The translations under genes and the position numbers were made by a program. From Rhipidocladum racemiflorum (lineage: Eukaryota; Streptophyta; Magnoliopsida; Poales; Poaceae): a stretch of DNA of 64,000 nt. The notes below the pieces were generated by a model. It ran no database searches. It was not told the DNA's origin and saw nothing but the letters and a program-made list of their open reading frames with translations. Location of the stretch: the NCBI GenBank assembly GCA_036346355.1, contig CM070576.1, positions 56,901,712 through 56,965,711 of the forward strand, given 5' to 3'. Positions 52,911 to 64,000 of the stretch are shown here, in pieces (positions within the stretch are counted from its first letter, which is position 1; each line of letters starts with the position of its first letter).

Positions 52911-53482
52911 ATAAAACCATGTCAAGACAACAATGGAGGCGCCAAGAATTTCAGTGATTCTACAGCATTGTAAACTGCCGATCAATGTACTGAAATAATC
53001 AAATTTTAATTGTCAACTGAAATTAATTTCTTGAGGCACAACTGAGGGGGTTCTTTGTTAGAAACTTTGAAAAATTTCCAAATCTGATTTGACGATATCT
53101 TCTACAGAGAGCTTTGACGATATCTTCTACAGAGAGCTCAGCAACTATGACCTGAAACTCCTTTGGTCCATATGGAGATCGCTATCCGACAGGACAGGTT
53201 ATATTACATCCCATGACCAAGAGGATAGAAATATATCGACACGTCATTGTACAAGTTACAACAGGTAGAAATCGGTGTAGTCCACGAGCTGCTTTGCAGT
53301 TCAATTGCCATCCGTTCATTCCTTTGTGCTGTCGATGTGTGGCGTGCTTGTTTGACCAAGGAAGAGAGCGGAGCAAAGACGAGTTGTTCTTACAAGTACT
53401 ACGATTGTATTCTGTGGCAAGAATTTTGTGAAACTTTTTTGAAAACAGTTTCCTGTTCTAATTCGAAAGAGAATAGTTAATA
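52911..53482. other. Intergenic sequence, no gene seen
   Basis: A 25-bp word (GACGATATCTTCTACAGAGA plus GCT) is directly repeated at 53092-53142. Open frames near 53213-53480 have no recognisable domain. Confidence 0.4.
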
Positions 53483-53740
53483 CTCTCGCCAGTCACAAGT
53501 CATCGTTGTTTTGGATATCGACACGATCTCCAAAACATAATATTGATCACTAATTTCTATTATAATATACTTATAAAATCCAATAAAATTATAATGTTAT
53601 GAATGTACTTTTTGAGACAAATATGTAAAAATGGTATTTATTCATCTAATTTAAATATTTAAAAAATATTAACAATCAAAGTTTCAAAATTTTGACTATA
53701 CATATGTTCAAAAAGATAACTATTTTGTGACCGAAATTAG
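53483..53740. mobile_element. Stowaway-like MITE with TA target duplication
   Basis: TA at 53481-53482 and 53741-53742 flanks inverted ends CTCTCGCCAGTCACAAGTCA and, from the right, CTAATTTCGGTCACAAAATA. The AT-rich body matches the reverse complement of 4606-4853. The Copia element begins ten bases further on. Confidence 0.75.
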
Positions 53741-53750
53741 TAGAGGATGG

Positions 53751-53969
53751 TGAAAGCGAATAGAGATGTCATACTTAAAGAATTCATTGATAGCCACATG
53801 TATATAAAGGTACAGAGTGATCAATGCTAAGGAAAGATAGATAATATTTGCCTTGCATAGCTTAACAACAAAGGCAAGAGATAATACTCGCCATGCATAG
53901 CTTAACAATAATAAACAAGGGATAACATATATGATGGCATGAAATTAACAAGGGATGACCTGTGCTGCA
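53751..53969 (-). repeat. Downstream (3') LTR of the second Copia element
   Basis: 219 bp ending TTTCA on the minus strand. Shares GATGTC(A/G)T(A/G)CTTAAAGA and TAGCTTAACAACAAA with the other LTR. Confidence 0.8.
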
Positions 53970-56900
53970 TGAACCCCCCCCCCCTCAGTTGGAGCGGGAG
54001 CCGGCGTACGTTCAAATTAGAGAAAAATTCCCTGGACGGTGCTGTTAGCAGGCCTTTGGTGAAGACGTCGGTGTACTGTGAGCTTGCTGGGACGTGCGAC
54101 ACACTCCCGAATGAAGTGCAGATTGATTTCAACATGCTTCGTCCGTTGATGCTGAACGGTGTTAATCGATAAATAGACCGCACTGATGTTGTCGCAGAAG
54201 ACGATGGTAGCCTATTGCAGAGGGCGATGAATCTCGGAGAGGAGTTGGCAAAGCCAATAAGACTCGATGACAGTGCGATACTCAGCTTCAGCGCTTGTGC
54301 GAGATATTGTGTGTTGACGCTTAGAGAACCATGAGATAAGGTTTTCGTCGAGAAAGATGCCATGGCCCGAGGTGGACTTCCGAGTGTCAGGGCAGCCGAC
54401 CAAATCAACATCAGTGTAGGCAATGAGGGAGGTAGGGAATGTACGATGAAGCTGTAAGCTATAGTCGATGGTGCCCTTGAGATAGCGAAGAATACACTTC
54501 AAAAAGGTTTGCATGTGGCTCACCGGGATCATGCATGTGGAGATAGGCCTGCTATACCGTGTGCATGATATCCGGACCAGTGGAGGGAAGTTTGGAGCTG
54601 GTGTCGACGGGTGTACTGCATAGTTTGCAGTTGCTCATGCCGACCGAGCGAGGATATCCTCGATGTATTAGTGCTGGGAAAGGAAGAGCCCAGTGTTGGT
54701 GCACTGCACATAAACGCCGAGGAAAAAGTGTAGGTCACCAATGTCCTTGAGTGAGAACTCTCAGTGAAGCAAGGCGATATCCTGGCAGAGTAGCTCGGAT
54801 GACGAGGCGGTGAGGACGATATCATCCACGTACAGCAAAAGGTACACCATGTTTATGCCTCACTAATATATGAACAATGACGAATCAACCTTGGAGACGA
54901 CGAAGCCCAGTGACATGAGGAACGTCGTGAAGCGGCTAAACTAGGCGCGGAGGGGCCTGCTTGTGGCCATAAAGTGACTTATTGAGGTGGTAGACATGCG
55001 TGGCGCACACGGTGTCAACGAAGTCGGAGGGTTGCTGACAGCAGATAGTTTTGGCAAGCGTGCTGTTGAGGAAGGCATTATTGGCGTCGAGCTGGTGCAT
55101 TGGCCAACTGTTGAAGAGTGTAATGGTGAGGACGGTGCGAACGGTGGCTGGTTTGACAACTGGACTGAACGTCTCACCAAAATCAACGCTGGGGCACTGA
55201 GAGAAATTACGAAGCACCCACCGAGCCTTGTAGTGGTCCAAAGAGCCATCAGGCTTGAAATTGTGCCAAAAAAATCCATTTAAATGTGACAACATTAGCA
55301 CCAAGAGGATGAGGAACTAGCTCCCAAGTGTTGTTTGTGCAAAGGGCTTCAAACTAACATTGCATGGTCGCTTGCCAATTCTCATCAGTGAGGGCGGTGT
55401 GGTAATTGGTAGGGAGATTGAGACGTTGTATAAGTTGGTAGAACCCTCGCTTGTTGCGGGTTGTCATAGGGTGGTCGTTGATGATAGGAGCAACCGGCTT
55501 GGCAGCAGGTGGTGGTGGTGGTGGTGGTGGTGGTGGAAGTGCAGCAGCGAGCGCAGGCGTGTGCGCGAGGGGAGGTGGCACGAACACCGGAGGTGGGTGA
55601 GGGAGTGCGGGGAGGGGCAGCGCTAGCACGGGAGGTGGGTGCATGAGTTATAAGGGGAAGCATCGGGCGTGTGATAGGAGCGGGCACGACAGCGTGTGCA
55701 TCATCAGTAAGGAAGTCAAAATCAGAAAGAGTAGGAGGGTTTGATTTTTCGGTGAAGGAAAAATAATTTTCATCAAAAATGACAAGACGGGAGATGATGA
55801 TGATGCAATTTGTGGATAGGTCGAGACATCGATAGCCCCTATGGTGTTCAGGATACCCAAGAAAGACGCATGAGGTGGAGTGAGGCACGAGCTTGTGTGG
55901 GGCGGTGGCAAAAAGATTAGGATAGAAAGATTAAGATATCCCTGATAGCTGAAGACACAAAGATGCGAGTAGGAGGGAGGGTGACCAAAGAGAGCTTGGT
56001 AGGGGTGCCAAAACTGAGAGCTTTAGTGGGATGGAGGTTGAGAAGATAGGTGGCGTCCTGAAGAGCTTCAACCCAATAGACAGGTGGGAAAGAAGCTTGG
56101 AAAAGAAGGGACCGGAGGATGTCTTAGTCGAGCAGATGATTTACTCGGCCTTGCCATTTTGCTGGGAAGTATGAGGGCATGGCATGTGGAGCGCGATGCC
56201 ATGAGAGAGGAAGTAGGTGCGTGTGGAGGTATTGTCAAACTTGCCACCATTTTCGCAGTGGATGGCACGGACACAGGTGCCAAATCGAGTTTTGATGTAA
56301 GCAAAGAAATTAGTGAGGGTTTGAAAAACATTGGACTTGAATGAAAGAGGAAAGGTCCACAAGTAGTGGGTGAAATCGTCAAGTATAACGAGATAGTATT
56401 TGTATCCAGAGACACTAGTGATAGAGATGTCCAAATATCACAATGAACTAAATCAAAAACTTTATTTTACGAGTGGTTAATGACAAAAAGGGTAGACGCA
56501 CATGTCGGCCAAGTTGGCACGCATGGCACAAAGGTTCTGCCGACAATTTATTACAGGAAAGAAAGGAACCACTTGCTAAATGATATAATGCTTGATGACC
56601 AAGATGTCCGAGACGACGATGCCACAAGGTAGCAGAGGAGGTGGTGGTGGAGAGGGCACAAGGAGCAGGGGTAGCCACCGGAAGGGGTAGAGGTCGCCAT
56701 GACTATTGCACCTGATGATCATCTTCTTGTTTCGAATGTCCTTCATAGAAAGGCCATAAGGATCAAATTCAATAGAACAATGATTATTGATAGTGAATTG
56801 CCGAACATAAATAAGGTTCTTGATGAGGTTGGGGTGACAAGAACATTATTAAGATGAAAAGAAAAATTCGTACGTTGGAAGGATGCGGCGCCGGTATGGG

Positions 56901-57812
56901 TGATAGGAAGATGAGACCCATTACCAACGATAGCATAAGGAGGTGCAGCAGAAGAGATGGGAAAGAAAGATGTCAAATTGCCAAGCTCTGAGATCATGTG
57001 TGTGGCAGCGACAGTCCATGTACGTACCACTTAGAGGGAGAGGACGGTGTGAGCAACGTGGTGTTGAAGACGTGCATGAGCGGACGCTAATCCCACGATG
57101 ACAATGGAGCGAAGGAAGTGCCGGAGGAGGAGGGTGCCTGCCAGGGTGCATCCTACCATGGCGCACTGTGCCATGGTTGGGCGACTGTGCCAAGAGGGTA
57201 GCGGTGAAGGTGCAACACATGGATAAGAGTGTACACATGTGAGCGTAACACTGTCTAAGACCGCACATAGTGTTGTGGACAAGGCTTTTGTTGAGGATGG
57301 GGGTGCCGACCGCAGTGAGCTCGTCCGCAAGGGCCTTCTATTTGTGGTAATAGTCATCGATCATCATGCCGCTTTACATGAGGTTGTAGAACTCCTGCTC
57401 AAGGTAGATGGCCCAAGTGTTGGCGTTGTCGCAACAAATGTCCTCGATGGTGGTCTAGATGGTGTGGGCGGTAGCTATGGAGTCCATCACCATGGTCAGC
57501 AGGTCGGTGGAGATGGCGCCTAAAGCCATGAACAGACTAGGGTGTTGAGGCGCATCCATTGTGTATCGGGTTTGGATGAGGAGACCTCCGCGATGTGATC
57601 ATCGAGGGCATACTTGTAGAGAGCGACCTCGAACAGGCCGTGCCACTAAGTATAGTTATCGGCTTGGAGGTTGAGGGTGATGAGAACGATGGCCTTGATG
57701 CTGCTGATAGTGATGGCTTGAGCCCAGAGAGCAGCCTTGGCAGCGAGCTCACCTTCGCCGCATCTTGGTCGGCTTGTGCCGCAAGGGCAGTAAGATCGGT
57801 CGGAGCAACCAT
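53902..57812 (-). pseudogene. Copia gag-pol remnant (second element)
   Basis: In minus-strand order: gag 56743-57812 in fragments, with zinc-knuckle region decayed; GAG-pre-integrase finger 56448-56678 (LWHRRLGHLG, CHACQLGRHVRLPF); integrase 55354-56434 (YYLVILDDFTHYLW, HCENGGKFDN, HTSQQNGKAE), then a Pro-rich stretch encoded by a TGG run (55508-55535); RT 54529-55304 (RWVLRNFSQ, DANNAFLNSTL), whose YVDDIV-like motif lies near 54820; RNase H 53902-54532 (AYTDVDLVGCPDTRKSTSG, RTSAEAEYRTV). Stops and frameshifts divide every domain. Confidence 0.85.
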
Positions 57813-57883
57813 GGGATAGAGAGAGGATGAAGAGACGGGACACGTGGAGGGACGGTCTCAGGAGTGAAAACAATATGATACCA

Positions 57884-58103
57884 TCAAAGAGAATAGAGAT
57901 GTCGTGCTTAAAGATTTCATTGATAGCCACAAGTATATAAAAGTACAGGAATGATCAACGCTAAGGAAAGATAAATAATATTTGCCATGTGTAGCTTAAC
58001 AACAAAAGCAAGAGATAACACTTGCCATGCATAGCTTACCAATAATAGGCAACCGATAATAAATATGATGGCATGAAATCAGAAAGGGATGACTTGCGCT
58101 GCA
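57884..58103 (-). repeat. Upstream (5') LTR of the second Copia element
   Basis: 220 bp, the partner of 53751-53969. The primer-binding site adjoins its inner border. Confidence 0.8.
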
Positions 58104-58798
58104 TGATACGTCTAACATGACTAACATATGGTTGCTATGTGTGTAGAACATGTTCTTATGACTATTCAAAAAACGGAGAAGCTCAGCGAGGGATCAGGTT
58201 ATCTCTCACTCGGTGTTCCTAGTAATACTATCTCTTAAAGCTCCAAGAATTGCAGCCCAACCACGCCGCCACGTCATCTCCTTCGCGTTGATGCCCTCTA
58301 GAAACTATAAAATTACATATAGGTTCTTCCGCTGGTTTTTTTACAAAAAAGACCCCGTAGTTCGGCATATTTGGAAGGGGTCCTTCACCGGTAAACCGAA
58401 ATTATGAATAGGTCCTTCGACTAATTTTTCTAAAAAAACCATGGTTACACAAAATTAACCAATTTTTAAATAATTTCTTAAAACAAGAAAACAGCCGCTC
58501 CACCCAGCTAATAGTCCACAAGATTCGGAGATATTGAAGAAGAAATAAGAAACGGGAAGAAGAAAGAAATAAGGGGAGTAGGATTCGAGTACCGGTGCCG
58601 GGAGGCCAGCGGCGTCCGTGGTCGCACGGCGGAGGCGGCGAGTGGGTGGGAGGCTGGAAGTGAAGGTGTTTCGCGGAGAGAGAAGGGAATTGGACAAATG
58701 GATAGACAAAAGAAGCACCTCTCAACAGAAAACTGTAGCTAATCACCGGAAAAACTACCGTTCGTAGCGCCACGTGGAGGAGAGGGCGGAAGGATACC
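58104..58798. other. Intergenic sequence, no gene seen
   Basis: Short frames only. A GC-rich patch at 58585-58660 has no recognisable coding content. Confidence 0.4.
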
Positions 58799-62175
<3,377 letters not shown>

Positions 62176-63607
62176 CTAGATCTGCGGCAACTCTTGCGCG
62201 TCACCTGCCTCCATGAACACTCTGAGCCAGAAATCCATGTCGTCGGCGGCGCCGAACGCGTCGCGGGGCTCCATTGAGACGTCGTAGCTGTCCAGTGGCA
62301 TCGACAGCGTCTCTGACCAGAAGCTGTCGTCGATCTGGAAATCCTCCGAGCCCGAGGTGAAGCTCTCCTCCTTGGAGAACGCGGAGCTCCCCGCGTTGCC
62401 GTGCTCTGCCACCGATGATGCCATCGAAGATTCTGCCACCGACGACGAGACGGACCGCTCGGGCGACACCGGCGCGGTGGTCGGCACGTCGGTCCTCCTC
62501 CCCCCGCTCTCGCGCTTCGGCGCCGCAGGCTTGTGCTTCTTGGCGCTCGACGCCCCGTGCTCCTGCGCCATGGGCTCGAGCCGCTTCTTGAGATGCGTGT
62601 GCCAAACGTTCTTGATCTCGTTGTCCGTCCTCCCCGGCAGCCTGGCGGCAATCGTGGACCATCTGTGAACAAACAAGCATTTGATTAGTGCACAGTTTTG
62701 TCAACAGATGGATTGTTTTACGTTATCTTGGCGTGATTTGATTCCCCAAACGGAATCAGATGCTGTTGTTTAATGCCGAGTGCATGTTTTTGCAGCACTG
62801 AAATCAAGGAGGCACTGCTCCTCCACCGGAACGGCCAAACGAGATGGAATCTTTAGATCTCGCGCGTAATCAGTGATGCAATTAGCTCTAGCAAAGTGGC
62901 CTGCACCAGTGTTTTTTTTTTCTTTATTTGCCTCGAGGAGGGGCCCATGAGGATAATGTATTGTTTGCCCCCACAAGGGAAAAGAGAACAAATCTCCCTT
63001 CGTTGCATTTGAAGCAATGATCATTGCTCCAATTTAGCAAGAAGAAGAAGATGAAGAAGAAGAATGCAATGAAGGGGAAAAGGAGGAGGAGGAGGGGAAG
63101 GCAAAAGGCAAAGTGAGTGAGTAGTAGTAGTAGTACCTGTTGCCAAGAAGAAGAAGAAGAAGAAGAAGGAGGAGGAGATGAAGAAGAAGAATGCAATGAA
63201 GGGGAAAAGAAGGAGGAGGAGGAGAAGGCAAAAGGCAAAGTGAGTAGTAGTAGTAGTACCTGTTGCCAAGAAGCTCGTGGAGCTGGATGATGGTGTTCTC
63301 CTCCTCCTTGGTGAAGTTGCCTCGCTTGATGTCCGGGCGCAGGTAGTTGATCCACCGGAGCCGGCAACTCTTGCCGCACCGCAGCAGCCCTGCAACATCA
63401 CAAAACACAAGGAACTTGAGCGCCCTGCCCGCCGCGCGCGAGGTACCAGAGGTGTCGTCGAGCGAGTTGCTCACCGGCTTGCTTGGGCAGCGCGCGCCAG
63501 TTGCCGTGGCCGAAGCGCTGGATGTGCGCGACGAGGACCTCGTCCTCCTCGGGCGTCCACGGTCCCCTCTTGAGGCCCATCTTCTCGCAGCACGGAGCCC
63601 TCCCCAT
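62176..63607 (-). CDS. R2R3-MYB transcription factor, subgroup 2 (MYB13/14/15, OsMYB4 type)
   Basis: Exons 63475-63607, 63260-63389 and 62176-62662 splice (GT/AG, phases matching) to 249 residues. R2 has Trp17, Trp37 and Trp57 and R3 has Phe70, Trp89 and Trp108, the canonical pattern. MGRAPCCEKMGLKRGPWTPE, WINYLRPDIKRGNF and NEIKNVWHTHLKKRL mark subgroup 2. The C-terminus keeps the subgroup motif IDDSFWSE (198-205) and an acidic activation-like end (DMDFWLRVFMEAGD). Members act in the nucleus on AC-type or MYB-core elements in cold, stress and phenylpropanoid responses. Its own targets are unknown. Both intron positions are the standard ones of plant R2R3-MYBs. Intron 2 contains a tandem duplication that copies the exon-2 donor. 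A TATA box lies about 220 bp upstream. Confidence 0.95.
63053..63272 (-). repeat. Tandem duplication spanning the MYB exon 2 / intron 2 boundary
   Basis: A roughly 123-bp unit (AGAAGAATGCAATGAAGGGG...AAAGGCAAAGTGAGTAGTAG...TACCTGTTGCCAAGAAG, plus strand) occurs twice, once ending in exon 2 and once wholly inside the intron. The units carry GAA/GGA and GTA microsatellite tracts. The donor GGCAACAG|GTACTAC is thus present at 63260 and again at 63137. Confidence 0.85.
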
Positions 63608-63828
63608 TGATCCTCGCCTCTGGCCTCCTCGCGACGGCACGCGCCCTCCCCTGCTCCTCCCGAGCGCTTGCACCTGTTCTTTGCTCACACTTAATAATCC
63701 TGTCGAGTTTGCGGAGTGGAGGTATACGCGTGTCTGCCTTGTAGGTTTCCCTTGTCTCTGGGGAAGGGAGCACTAGTCCTGCCTGCCCGTGCTGCAGAGT
63801 AAGGGTGTAGTCGCGAGGGTGCCCGGGT

Positions 63829-63836
63829 ATTTATCC
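63829..63836 (-). promoter_or_regulatory. Putative TATA box of the MYB gene
   Basis: The minus strand reads GATAAATA in AAGGATAAATACCC, about 220 bp before the ATG, a normal distance for a plant gene with a leader. A CT/GA microsatellite (63920-63940) lies further upstream. Confidence 0.45.
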
Positions 63837-64000
63837 TTGCCTTGGTCTGGACTGTGGAGCGCTGTGGAAACGTGCTCCAATTATCAAAAGGTTCCATTCT
63901 GGCAACTTCGCGGAAAGGCCCTCTCTCTCTCTCTCTCTCCTTTATTTGCCTTCCCTTCTCTTTTTCACCTTGTATTTGGTCCGCCCGGGTAGAGTTTTTG

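Larger units (their letters stand above)
53751..58103 (-). mobile_element. Older Copia LTR retrotransposon
   Basis: LTRs of about 219 bp (53751-53969 and 57884-58103) enclose gag, integrase, RT and RNase H on the minus strand. The minus strand directly after the upstream LTR reads TGGTATCATATTG, close to the initiator-Met primer-binding site TGGTATCAGAGC. A polypurine tract GAGGGGGGGGGGTTCA precedes the downstream LTR. LTRs are clearly more diverged than in the 9-16 kb Copia element. Flanking pentamers (GATGG, TGATA) do not match. Confidence 0.88.

Noticed and set aside
53746..58108. Target duplication for the second Copia element
   Set aside because: Pentamers GATGG and TGATA do not match. 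Decay or inter-element recombination is likely.

Overview
The window is a stretch of plant nuclear DNA, most likely from a grass (Poaceae). The reasons are Tourist-like and Stowaway-like MITEs, Ac/Ds-like hAT elements, a Tat/Grande-type Gypsy element, very GC-rich first exons, and a threonine aldolase and a subgroup-2 R2R3-MYB that read like grass proteins. There are no bacterial operons or viral genomes. The species cannot be fixed from the sequence alone.

Three host genes can be spliced with intact reading frames. (1) An L-threonine aldolase on the minus strand (6132-8870, nine exons, 372 aa), with a poly(A)-tailed retroposon in its last-but-one intron bounded by a 16-bp target-site duplication. 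(2) A small secreted protein of unknown function on the plus strand (41963-45640, two exons, 178 aa), whose 3.1-kb intron is full of transposon debris. (3) An R2R3-MYB regulator of the MYB13/14/15 and OsMYB4 type on the minus strand (62176-63607, three exons, 249 aa), with a local duplication that copies its exon-2 splice donor.

Most of the rest is mobile DNA. From left to right: a CACTA terminus and Tourist and Stowaway MITEs (1-5.2 kb); a Copia element (9335-16201) with about 97% identical LTRs and a perfect TSD but a broken pol and no visible gag; intergenic sequence with MITEs, SINE-like heads and a hAT element (16.2-24.3 kb); a 13.9-kb Gypsy element (24319-38210) with gag-pol on the minus strand and a spliced antisense gene plus a second small transcription unit on the plus strand; a pseudogene, several non-autonomous hAT elements with 8-bp TSDs, a minisatellite and a BED-finger relic (38.2-53.5 kb); an older Copia element (53751-58103); and mostly empty sequence up to the MYB gene.

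The most unusual structure lies in the Copia element between its primer-binding end and the protease region (14694-15975). It is an array of about sixteen short hairpins with a near-constant five-base loop and stems that differ in sequence yet stay self-complementary. This resembles compensatory change and suggests selected RNA or DNA structure where gag would normally lie. The genes in the window do not form a pathway. They are ordinary host genes separated by nested transposons.
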